A stretch of 64,000 nt of DNA from Rhodanobacteraceae bacterium (GTDB lineage: Bacteria > Pseudomonadota > Gammaproteobacteria > Xanthomonadales > SZUA-5), in the NCBI GenBank assembly GCA_016717705.1, contig JADKFD010000031.1:1-64000 (forward strand), read 5' to 3'. The translations under genes were made by a program, and so were the position numbers. Positions within the stretch are counted from its first letter, which is position 1; every line of letters starts with the position of its first letter. Positions 49,033-56,762 of this stretch are shown one piece after another. The notes under the pieces are model-generated. The model did not search any database, was not told the DNA's origin, and saw only the letters and a program-made list of their open reading frames with translations.

Positions 49033-50360
49033 TTAACGCCATGCGGCGTTCACCGTTGCTGACCGGATACGCAGTTGTGCGCCCAGCGGGGCCGCGCGCG
49101 CCGGCTGTGGCACGGCGTGGTCCTTGTGACAGGTAAACGGACGCGCGGCCGATCGGCGCACGGCAAGGGCGCGCGGGTCGTTCAGAATGGGGACAGATTG
49201 GTGTTGGTTGTTGGTTGTTGGTGTTGGTGTTGGAACGGGCAAAGGCATCGCGCGCAAGCGCGCTCCTACAAATCCTGCGTGGATCCACGGCAAGATTGTA
49301 GGAGCGCGCTCGCGCGCGATGCTTCGCCGACAACCGACACACCAACAACCAACAACCGGCTTGCTCAAGAAGGGCACCAGCTCCACGCGCCGGTTCTTCG
49401 CCCGCCCGGCCTCGTCGGCATTGCTCGCCACCGGCGCCAGATAGCTGACACCGTTGGCGGCAAGGCGCTCGGCGGCGATGCCGTGTTCGTTGATCAGCGC
49501 CGCGCGCACCGCTTCGGCGCGCCGCTTGGACAGGCTCAGGTTCGAATCGAGGCCGCCCTGGTTGTCGGTATGGCCGACCACATGCACCTTCAGCGCCGGA
49601 TCGGCAGCCAGCAATTGCGCGATTTCGTCCAGAGTCGGCTTGGATTCCGGTTTCAGCGTTGCCTGATTGGTGTCGAAATAGATGCCGTACAGCGCGACCT
49701 TGCCGGCGGCGGTCAGCGATTTCTGCATGTCCGCCGCGGAGACGAACTGGATGTCCTTTTTCATCGCGGCGGCGTCGATGACGTCGACCGCGGCATAGGC
49801 ACCCTGCACCGCCTTGTAGGTGGCATCCGGCTGCGCCCAGTCGACCGCGATGATCGACACCCAGGTCTCGCCGCTGTCGCCGCTGCGCTTGAGCGTGGTG
49901 CTGCGCACGGTGGAATCGCTGGCGGCATAGAGCACGTAGGTACTGCGATTGTTGCGCGGCTCGTTCTGCGAGAACGGCGCCAGGAAGTTGGTGTAGTCGC
50001 CGGCATTCGGGTCCTTGCTGGAGTCGTAGACGATCTCAAACCCCTTGCCGCCCAGTTCGGCCTGATACTGGCGCACGATCTCCAGCGCGCTCAAGGCTGG
50101 CGCCCTCGTACCAGATCGTGGTGCGCGCGCCTTCGACGATGTTGGCCGGCTGCACAAAGACGCGCTGCTCGCGCTCCAGGTCATATTCCTTGAAGCTGCT
50201 GGTCTGGAAAGCCACGCTGTCGAAACGCTTGCTGTCGTAGCCGACGATCTCGGTGCCGCCGACCCGGCCGAGCAGCGGATGGTCCTGGCTTTGCGGCAGG
50301 TCGGCGGCGCACAGCGGGACGGCCGCCGAGGACGGCAAGTGCCAGGATGATTCGATGCAT
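49033..50360 (-). CDS. OmpA-family outer-membrane protein, frame interrupted (DUF4892-like N-terminus)
   Basis: The C-terminal OmpA peptidoglycan-binding domain is clear: Y-G-I-Y-F-D-T-N-Q-A-T-L-K-P-E-S, then V-V-G-H-T-D-N-Q-G, L-S-K-R-R-A-E-A-V, N-R-R-V-E-L-V. Upstream in a second frame lies D-H-P-L-L-G-R-V-G-G-T-E-I-V-G-Y, typical of DUF4892 fusions, and in a third frame the signal peptide M-H-R-I-I-L-A-L-A-V-L from ATG 50360. Two small indels (near 50330 and 50095) separate these parts. The natural stop is probably near 49357, because the frame then runs through microsatellite and REP DNA to 49033. Confidence 0.75.
49201..49235. repeat. GTTGGT/TTGTTGG microsatellite
   Basis: GTGTTGGTTGTTGGTTGTTGGTGTTGGTG lies directly left of the family 1 REP copy H. 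A mirrored CACCAACAACCAACAACC stretch lies just right of it at 49340-49359. Confidence 0.75.
49245..49322. repeat. paired REP element (family 1), copy H
   Basis: GCATCGCGCGCAAGCGCGCT and its inverse flank the spacer ATCCTGCGTGGATCCACGGCAAGA. It is bracketed by GTTGGT-type microsatellites on both sides. Confidence 0.85.
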
Positions 50361-50591
50361 GGGCGGACTCCGGTGTGCCTTGGGATGCGTAGAGATACGA
50401 AGTTCGGCGCGCAAAAGCGACACCTGATTCCTCCCAATCCGCAGCACCGGCCATTCGATGGTGCGAAGAGCGCCCGCAAGCGGCCCGCACCGCGCCCCAC
50501 CGGCGAGAACCGCCCCGCCCTTCCGCGGCCTTTGCCGGATAGGATCGCCATTGTTCTCACTGGGGCGCCAGGCGCCGAAGGCCTGCAGCAG

Positions 50592-51050
50592 ATGTCGACT
50601 GATTTCTTTTTGCGTTGCTGGCTGTGTGCCCTGACTTGCGCCGCGGCCGTGCCGGCGTTCGCCGAAGAAGCCGTCGTCGATAGCGGCTGCGGCTATGTCA
50701 GCACCTCGGCCAAGCCGCCGCTGTCCGAAGACACCTACCCGGCCGACATCACCCGCATCGACGGGGTAGACACCCCCAAGCGCGCGCTCAACCGCTATCG
50801 GCTGTCCGTCGGCCGCCACGCCATCGCGGTGCAGGAGCAGATCGGCAGCACGCCGCGCGGTTACACCAAGCTGCGCAAGCTGGGCAACAAGGAAGTCGCG
50901 CTGGTCTACAAGATCATCCAGGTCGATATCGAGGCCAACACCAGTTACCAGATCGGCGCGCAGTTGCACGTCGACAAGCTCGATCCGAAACAGCCCAACG
51001 CGTATTGGTCGCCGGTGGTGTGGCGCAGCAGTGCGCAGGCGTGTCGCTGA
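50592..51050 (+). CDS. hypothetical secreted protein
   Basis: From ATG 50592 the 152-residue product has a signal peptide (F-F-L-R-C-W-L-C-A-L-T-C-A-A-A, cut near A-F-A-E at about 24). A compact domain follows with R-I-D-G-V-D-T-P and Y-R-L-S-V-G-R-H-A-I-A-V-Q, vaguely like PEGA-type beta domains. I do not recognise a family. It is divergent from the OmpA-family gene, so both promoters must lie in 50361-50591. Confidence 0.6.
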   Translation: MSTDFFLRCWLCALTCAAAVPAFAEEAVVDSGCGYVSTSAKPPLSEDTYPADITRIDGVDTPKRALNRYRLSVGRHAIAVQEQIGSTPRGYTKLRKLGNKEVALVYKIIQVDIEANTSYQIGAQLHVDKLDPKQPNAYWSPVVWRSSAQACR

Positions 51051-51095
51051 GGCGGCTCCGCCTGCACGAGCGAGCCGACTTCGTCGCTGCAAAAA

Positions 51096-51167
51096 GCATC
51101 GCGCGCAAGCGCGTTCCTACAATGTGCCGCAGGTCCACGCAGTGAGCGCGCTGCGCGTGGCGCGACG
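51096..51167. repeat. degenerate family 1 REP pair, copy I, inverted spacer
   Basis: The left arm GCATCGCGCGCAAGCGCGTTCCTACA is intact. The spacer GCCGCAGGTCCACGCAG is in reverse orientation, and the right arm is degraded to GAGCGCGCTGCGCGTGG. Confidence 0.65.
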
Positions 51168-51173
51168 ATCCTG

Positions 51174-52145
51174 CTACTTCGCCGCCAGCACCTGCGCCAG
51201 ATAGGCCTGCGCCGCTGCGTCCTCGCTCTGGCCGAGCCAGAACAACGCTTGCTTGCGGTCCTCCAGCGGCAGGCTGCGATCCTCCAACAGCGCGATCAGC
51301 GCCTTGACGCCACGCTCGTCGGGCAGCTGTGACAGCGCGAACACCGCTTGATGGCGCACTTCCCGCGAAACCTCGGACTTCAGCGCCGCGCGGATGGCCG
51401 TTTCGGCCTGCGCATCGCCAACCTGGGCCAGCCAGAACCAGGCCTGCGAGCGCACCTTGGCGCTGCGGTCCTGTTGTCCCTGGCGGATCAGCAGTTCGCC
51501 GCGGCGCGGCGATTGGCTCTGCGCAATGGCGAACGCTGCGTGCTCGCGCACCTGCGCATCGGCGTCTCCGGTAAGGAAGGGCTCGATCGCTCGCGCTCCG
51601 CTCTCGCCGCGCAGTTGGCCGAGCCAGAACAGCGCGTCCTTGCGGTTCTCACGCATGCCGTCGTGGCCGGCGATACGCACCAGTTCGTTCTCGGCCACGC
51701 TGCCGGCGTGCGTCGCCAGTGCGGCCAGCACGTCGCTGTCGTGGGTGGCGCGAGTTGCCAGCTGCGTCGCCAGCCAGCGCGCGCTGGTGTCGACGTCAAC
51801 ATCGCCGAGTTCCGTTACGGCACTCCTGGTTTGCACCTTGCAGGTAGGACCGTAGGCACGCACGCGCTGCAATTGACCCGCCTTGAAGCGGGCATACACC
51901 AGCGTGTGATCCGCCGGGGCATCGTCGCTGTCAGTGCCGTAGCTGCCGTGGCGGGCATCCAGATCGCAGACGCCCCTCTTGTTCGCGTGATCGCCGAAAC
52001 AACACCAGTCCGGCGCCCCGGCAACCGCCGGCACGCGCCAGCTGGCCCAGCCGTCGGCCGGCAGCTTCAGCTCGGCGCTGTCGGCGCGCCCGCCAAGCCA
52101 GACCAACAACAAGACAACCACGGTTGATCGATAGCGGCGGCTCAT
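51174..52145 (-). CDS. secreted HEAT-repeat protein (second of the ECF operon)
   Basis: The 323-residue product has a signal peptide (V-V-V-L-L-L-V-W-L-G, cut near A-D-S-A). A Cys-containing N-terminal domain follows (P-D-W-C-C-F-G-D, R-G-V-C-D-L-D, Y-G-P-T-C-K). Five or six HEAT/PBS-lyase-like repeats then run from about residue 140 to the end, with recurring A-L-F-W-L-G-Q and V-R-x-Q/E-A-x-F-x-L-x-Q. Its start overlaps the stop of the preceding HEAT gene by 4 bases (ATGA). As an operon member it may be a periplasmic part of the sigma-factor signal chain; this is inference. Confidence 0.8.
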   Translation of the reverse strand: MSRRYRSTVVVLLLVWLGGRADSAELKLPADGWASWRVPAVAGAPDWCCFGDHANKRGVCDLDARHGSYGTDSDDAPADHTLVYARFKAGQLQRVRAYGPTCKVQTRSAVTELGDVDVDTSARWLATQLATRATHDSDVLAALATHAGSVAENELVRIAGHDGMRENRKDALFWLGQLRGESGARAIEPFLTGDADAQVREHAAFAIAQSQSPRRGELLIRQGQQDRSAKVRSQAWFWLAQVGDAQAETAIRAALKSEVSREVRHQAVFALSQLPDERGVKALIALLEDRSLPLEDRKQALFWLGQSEDAAAQAYLAQVLAAK

Positions 52146-53234
52146 GGCGTTTTCCCCTGCAGGGCGGCGTCGATGGCTTCCATCGCCGCATCGCCACCGA
52201 TGATGGTCAGCTGGCGCAACACGACCTGTTTTTCGGCCGGATCGGTGCTGGCGCGGTAGATCTCCAGCAGTCCCTTTTCGTCGCCGTGGATCATCAGACC
52301 CTCCAGCGCGGCGCCGCGCACCTCGGCGTCCTTGCTGGACTTGTAGATCTCGCGCAGAGCCTGGGCAGCTTCGTCGCTGCCAATCATGCCGAGGTTGCGG
52401 GTGGCCTCGACGCGCAACTCGGGCGTCTTCGCGGTGTTCGCCATTTCGCGCAAGCTGCCCAGATCGCCAGCAATCGCGTAGGCGCGCACCAGCTCGCCGC
52501 TGTGTTTGCCCAGCTGACCGAGCTGGCGCAGTTCGGACAGTGCGCCCATGGCGCCGAGTATGTGGATGGCAGCGCTGGCCTCCTCTTCGGTCGTGGCGTC
52601 GCGCGCCAGCTGCATGACTTCGGCCTTGCGGCCGGCAATCAGGTAGGCGTTGAGCACCTCCTGACGGACCTCGCTGTCGCCGCTCTTGTAGATGCCCGAC
52701 AGCGCTGACAGCGAGTTTGCATTGCCGCCGATGCCGATCATGCGCACCGCCTCCAGGCGCAGCGCGCCGTCCGGCTTGCGCGCCAGATCCAGCAGCAGCT
52801 TCTGCGCCTCGTCGTCGTCGATCTGGCTGAGCACGAACAGCGCGCGCATTTTCACCAGCTCGGTCTGCTGGCCTTCCAGCACGCGCTTGAGCAGCGGCAA
52901 GGCGCGCTCGGGCGGCGCGGCCATCAGCCCTTCCAGCGCGGCGATCGCCAGTTGCTCCTGCTCGGTCGGCGCCGTCTGGCGGATGCGCGCGTTGCGATGC
53001 GCATCGCGCGCCATGTCGCGGGCCATACGCTCGGCATCGCGGGCCTGCTGCTCGGCCACGCGCGCGCCGGATTCATGGCTGCGCGCGATCATTTCGGCAC
53101 GTTGCGCTTCGACGCGGGCGGCGTCTGCCGCAGCGGCCGCCGGTGCAGCGCGTGAATCGGCTTGCGCGCACGACTTGCCCCGGCTGCAGGCCGCCGCTGG
53201 CGGCCAGCATCAACATCAGATGCAAAGGTTTCAT
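52142..53234 (-). CDS. secreted HEAT-repeat protein (first of the ECF operon), frame interrupted in the signal region
   Basis: HEAT-type repeats fill most of the 316 residues from M 53092, with L-K-R-V-L-E-G-Q, L-R-L-E-A-V-R-M-I-G-I and A-Q-A-L-R-E-I-Y-K-S-S-K-D-A-E-V-R. Upstream codons in the same frame read K-S-C-A-Q-A-D-S-R-A-A-P, then E-A-Q-R-A-E. A signal peptide M-K-P-L-H-L-M-L-M-L-A-A-S from ATG 53234 is in another frame. One G too many in the GGGG run near 53182 explains the break. The N-terminal part has a charged coiled-coil-like stretch (E-R-M-A-R-D-M-A-R-D). Confidence 0.78.
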
Positions 53235-53245
53235 TTTCAGCTCCA

Positions 53246-53941
53246 TCACAGGGATTGCACGATCTTTGACGGAGATCGGGACATTTTGGTTTGCATCACC
53301 GCCAGTTCGAAATCGAGTTGGGCGCGTGCGCCGCTGTCGGATTCACCCGGCACCGGCTCCTTGGCCAGTTCGGCCAGCACCGGCTCGAAGGCGCGCAGCA
53401 CGCGCGCCAGGCGCTCGTCGCCCTGCGCCAGCGCCGCGCGTTCATACAGGCGGTTCTGCGCGACGATGTCGTTCACCAGCGCGCTGCGCTGCGCCGGATC
53501 GTCCAGCGGCAGCTGCGCCAGCACCGCGCGTGCATCGCGAAAGTGCGAGCGCAGTCCGCGCTGCAGCGGCAGTGGGTCGGCGGTCGCCGCGATCGGAATC
53601 TCTGTCACCGGCGCGGACCGCTCGGCGATTCGCGTGCCGATGGCCACACCCAGCAACACCAGCGTCGCCCCGGCCAGCGTCATGGTCCAATGACGGCGCG
53701 GCGGGTGCGTCGGCAGCTCCGTGCCGGCGCGCTGCTGCAGACGCAGGCGCCAGCGATCCTGCGCGGCGGCACTCGGCTGCATCTCGGCCGGCGCCGGAAT
53801 CTGGGCCAGCTCGGCGCGCAATTGCTGATAGCGCCGTGCCAGGTCAGGATCGCTGCGCAGCAAGCGACCGATCGCCTCCATGCGCGCGGCTTCGAGGCCA
53901 TCCTGATAGTGGTACAGCAGCAGTTCGTCGTCGTTGATCAT
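53246..53941 (-). CDS. single-pass membrane anti-sigma factor
   Basis: The 231-residue protein has a cytoplasmic N-terminal anti-sigma-like helical domain (about 1-50: Y-H-Y-Q-D-G-L-E-A-A-R-M-E-A-I, then D-P-D-L-A-R-R-Y). A membrane helix follows (about 86-103, T-L-A-G-A-T-L-V-L-L-G-V-A-I-G). A periplasmic domain of about 125 residues makes up the rest. Its ATG overlaps the sigma-factor stop by 4 bases (ATGA). The operon position and topology are those of classical anti-sigma factors; the zinc motif is missing. Confidence 0.78.
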   Translation of the reverse strand: MINDDELLLYHYQDGLEAARMEAIGRLLRSDPDLARRYQQLRAELAQIPAPAEMQPSAAAQDRWRLRLQQRAGTELPTHPPRRHWTMTLAGATLVLLGVAIGTRIAERSAPVTEIPIAATADPLPLQRGLRSHFRDARAVLAQLPLDDPAQRSALVNDIVAQNRLYERAALAQGDERLARVLRAFEPVLAELAKEPVPGESDSGARAQLDFELAVMQTKMSRSPSKIVQSL

Positions 53942-54492
53942 GTCGTGCTCCGCCATGGATCGAGCGCAATGCGCAACTTGCGCAGTGCGCGGAACAGGGC
54001 TTGTTTGATGCTGTCCTGGCTGATCTTGAGTTCGTCGGCGATCTCGATCAGCCGCCATTGCTCGACGTGCTTGAGCACGAAGCAGCAACGTTCCAGTTCG
54101 CTCAAGGCGCGCATCGCCAGCTCCAGCCCGGCGCCGAACTCCTGACTCTGGCGTTCCTCGATCGGTGACGAATCGGCGACGCCTTCGAAGGCCTCTGGCT
54201 CGGCAACCTCCAGCGGCCGCAGCTTGCGCACCAGATCGATCGCGGCATTGATCGCGATGCGGTGGATCCAGGTATCGAGTTCGGCCTCGCCGCGAAAATC
54301 GGCGCGCTTGTCCCAGGCCTTGAGCAGCGCGTCCTGCACCGCATCCTCGGCCAGCGCGGCGTCGCGGGTGATGCGCAGGCAAGCCGAGTACCAGCGCGGC
54401 GAGCGCTCGGCGAGCACCGCGTGAAAATCGTCCAGGACCAGCCGTGGACGCGATCTTAGCCAGGCAAACATGGAGGCTTGGACGGGCCGCAA
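53938..54492 (-). CDS. ECF-type RNA polymerase sigma factor, first gene of the HEAT operon
   Basis: The 184-residue protein has region 2 (about 22-92, with A-E-D-A-V-Q-D-A-L-L-K-A-W-D and T-W-I-H-R-I-A-I-N) and region 4 (about 125-175, with L-S-E-L-E-R-C-C-F-V-L-K-H and I-S-Q-D-S-I-K-Q-A-L-F-R-A-L-R-K-L-R). It heads a run of four overlapping genes (sigma, anti-sigma, two HEAT proteins). M8 (54471) is an alternative start. Such operons are normally autoregulated by their own sigma factor; no promoter motif was identified. Confidence 0.88.
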   Translation of the reverse strand: MRPVQASMFAWLRSRPRLVLDDFHAVLAERSPRWYSACLRITRDAALAEDAVQDALLKAWDKRADFRGEAELDTWIHRIAINAAIDLVRKLRPLEVAEPEAFEGVADSSPIEERQSQEFGAGLELAMRALSELERCCFVLKHVEQWRLIEIADELKISQDSIKQALFRALRKLRIALDPWRSTT

Positions 54493-54656
54493 GGAGAAAA
54501 GTTAGCCGAGTAGCGCTCCGAACGGGTTCAGAGCCTCCCGACATGTTGATCTTGACTGAAACCTCGGACCAGACTTTCTCGTCCCTGCGGTCACAGGGCG
54601 CTCATCGCCCGGTCAACGCAGATCCCACCGGACATGCCGTACGTCTTTGATTCTAA

Positions 54657-54708
54657 TGTGGGAGCGGATTTACTCCGCGAGAGCTTTCGCGGAGTAAATC
54701 CGCTCCAC
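54657..54708. repeat. perfect hairpin, GTGGGAGCGG family
   Basis: GTGGGAGCGGATTTACTCCGCGA and TCGCGGAGTAAATCCGCTCCAC pair over more than 20 bases with a short GAGCTT-like loop. The rest of the gap 54493-54847 holds a half copy of the GACCCTCTG family at about 54519-54536 and no other recognisable feature. Confidence 0.75.
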
Positions 54709-54847
54709 AGCTTCGTTGCGCGAGTGGGCGCATCGCAAGGGTGACCCGGACTTTCACCGGCAGGCACAATTGCGCCTGCCGGACCCCGCATCATCGATGC
54801 CCCATGGCTCGCGCCGCGGGCGATACGGACTGCAGCACGGAACCCGC

Positions 54848-55305
54848 ATGAAGACCATCGGCCTGATCGGCGGCATGAGCTGGGAATCGACGGTGAGTTA
54901 CTACCGCCTGATCAATGAGGGCGTCAAACACGCGCTCGGCGGGCTGCATTCGGCGCGCCTGATGCTCTACAGCGTCGACTTCCACGATATCGAGGGGCTG
55001 CAGCGATCCGCTGACTGGGACGCAGCCGGTGCATTGCTGGCGGACGCCGCGCGCGCGCTGGAACGTGGCGGCGCCGATTGCATCGTGCTGTGCACCAACA
55101 CCAGCCCCCCCGCCCCCCGGCGCGGGGCCGGCCGCGGGCCGAGCCGCGCGCGGCCTCCACCACCCCCGGCCAGCGTCATCTCGTGCACCAGATCTCACTG
55201 CTGCTGGACGCGAGCGATGCCAGCGTGCCGCTGTTCGATACCACGGCCATCCATGCGCACGCGGCGCTAAGCTGGGCGCTCGGCATCGACTTTCCAAGCG
55301 GGTAA
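54848..55305 (+). pseudogene. aspartate/glutamate racemase family, internally deleted
   Basis: The N-terminus from ATG 54848 is a typical Asp/Glu racemase: M-K-T-I-G-L-I-G-G-M-S-W-E-S-T-V-S-Y-Y, then D-C-I-V-L-C-T-N-T with the first catalytic Cys. After that the sequence becomes C/G-rich low complexity (about 55100-55165). From about 55185 in a different frame the family's C-terminal helix reappears (V-P-L-F-D-T-T-A-I-H-A-H-A-A-L), ending at TAA 55303-55305. About 120 residues, with the second catalytic Cys, are missing. A real deletion or a collapsed assembly are both possible. Confidence 0.68.
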
Positions 55306-55334
55306 GCGGCGCGGACCAAGGGCATCTCCCAAAG

Positions 55335-55414
55335 GCATCGCGCGCGAGCGCGCTCCTACAAATTCTCCGTGGACCTTCGGCGAAACTGTAGCGGAGCGCG
55401 CTTGCGCGCGATGC
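55335..55414. repeat. paired REP element (family 1), copy J
   Basis: GCATCGCGCGCGAGCGCGCT and its inverse flank the spacer ATTCTCCGTGGACCTTCGGCGAA. One extra C (GTAGCGGAGCGC) interrupts the right arm. Confidence 0.85.
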
Positions 55415-55480
55415 AACCGTCCTTGGTACCCCAAAACCAGGACAAAAGTCATGACGAACATCAATTTCGTCGTTTTTTTG

Positions 55481-55508
55481 TTTACAAGTTGTTTACCAGA
55501 CGTTAAAA
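55481..55508 (+). promoter_or_regulatory. possible promoter of the TonB-dependent receptor gene
   Basis: A locally AT-rich stretch, exceptional for this window, contains TTTACA (55481-55486), 16 bases, then TTAAAA (55503-55508). It lies about 115 bases before the receptor ATG. Assignment as a sigma-70 promoter is tentative. Confidence 0.35.
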
Positions 55509-55624
55509 AGCACACCGCTCGCCTGCAAGTTGTCCGTGCGGTACTGCACCTATGGGTACTTGCCCTGGCGAAGTCGTCAGTTCAGTCGCGCACTCAATCA
55601 ACCGATCTCCCCTGGAGTCAATGA

Positions 55625-56707
55625 ATGAAGAACAACTACAACCAACTCGCGGTGGGCATTCGCCGCGCTCTGATGGCGGGCTGTGTGGTCGTGGCACCGA
55701 TGGCCATGCCGGCATTTGCCCAGAACGCCGACGAAGCCGTGAAGCTGGACAAGGTCGAGGTGACCGGTTCGCGCGTGCGTCGCGTCGACGCCGAAACCGC
55801 CAGCCCGGTGTTTGTCCTCGACAAGACGGCGATCGAGCGCTCCGGCGCGGTCACCGTCGGTGAACTGATCCAGGACATCCCGGCGATCGCCGGTGCCGCC
55901 ACCAACCCGAGCGTGAACAACGGCGGTGGTGATGGCGCGTCCACGGTGTCGCTGCGCGGCCTCGGTGAAGACCGCACGCTGCTCTTGCTCAACGGTCGCC
56001 GCATGGTGACCAACGACGTCAACTCGATCCCGGTCGGGATGATCGAGCGCATCGAAGTGCTGAAAGACGGCGCCTCGGCGATCTACGGTTCCGACGCCAT
56101 CGCCGGCGTGGTCAACTTCATCCTGAAGAAGGATTTCGACGGCGCCCAGTTCGACATGAACTACGGCATTTCCGGCGAAGACGATGGCGAGCGCTACGGC
56201 GGCTCGGCCACCTTCGGCTGGACCGGCGAACGCGGCAACGCGATCATGTCGATGAACTACAACGACCAGAAGGCGGTTCTGGCGCAGGATCGCGACTTCT
56301 CCGCCTTCGCCCTGTACCTGTCCTCGGGCGTGGTCAGCCGCGCCGGTTCCTCGTCGACCCCGCGCGGCCGTTACACCCTGCCGGGCGACGTGGCCCAGGC
56401 CAATGGCCTTGCTTCCTGCGTCGGCGGCAATGGCCTGGCCAACGTCACCCGTCGCGAAGGCACCAGCGGCGCCACGGCGGCCGATTTCCGTTGCTATGTC
56501 GGCGGTGAGACCGACTCGTTCAACTACCAGGGCGTCGGCAACGTCGAACTGACCCCGCAGGAACGCTACGGCGTCGCCTTCTCCGGCAGCTACGAGCTGG
56601 TCGACGGCATCGAAGCCTTCATGGACGTGCATACGCAGAACACGCGTTCGGCCGGCATCATCGCGCCGCTGCCGTTCTTCTCCGATTTCGACGGCATTTC
56701 GCTGTGA
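55625..56707 (+). CDS. TonB-dependent receptor, N-terminal part (signal, plug, early barrel)
   Basis: This outer-membrane receptor begins with a signal peptide (A-L-M-A-G-C-V-V-V-A-P-M-A-M-P, cut near A-F-A-Q). The plug domain has K-V-E-V-T-G-S-R-V-R, S-T-V-S-L-R-G-L-G, R-T-L-L-L-L-N-G-R-R-M-V, I-E-V-L-K-D-G-A-S-A-I-Y-G-S-D-A-I-A-G-V-V-N. These match the Xanthomonadales/Sphingomonadales receptor group that takes up peptides or carbohydrates. The frame ends at TGA 56705-56707, where the next frame continues with C-D-G-D-S-I-Y-N-P-F-G. Loss of about two bases in CTGTGAC explains the break. Confidence 0.88.
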   Translation: MKNNYNQLAVGIRRALMAGCVVVAPMAMPAFAQNADEAVKLDKVEVTGSRVRRVDAETASPVFVLDKTAIERSGAVTVGELIQDIPAIAGAATNPSVNNGGGDGASTVSLRGLGEDRTLLLLNGRRMVTNDVNSIPVGMIERIEVLKDGASAIYGSDAIAGVVNFILKKDFDGAQFDMNYGISGEDDGERYGGSATFGWTGERGNAIMSMNYNDQKAVLAQDRDFSAFALYLSSGVVSRAGSSSTPRGRYTLPGDVAQANGLASCVGGNGLANVTRREGTSGATAADFRCYVGGETDSFNYQGVGNVELTPQERYGVAFSGSYELVDGIEAFMDVHTQNTRSAGIIAPLPFFSDFDGISL

Positions 56708-56762
56708 CGGTGACAGCATCTACAACCCGTTCGGCGAAACCATTGACGGTCGCTACCGCGTC

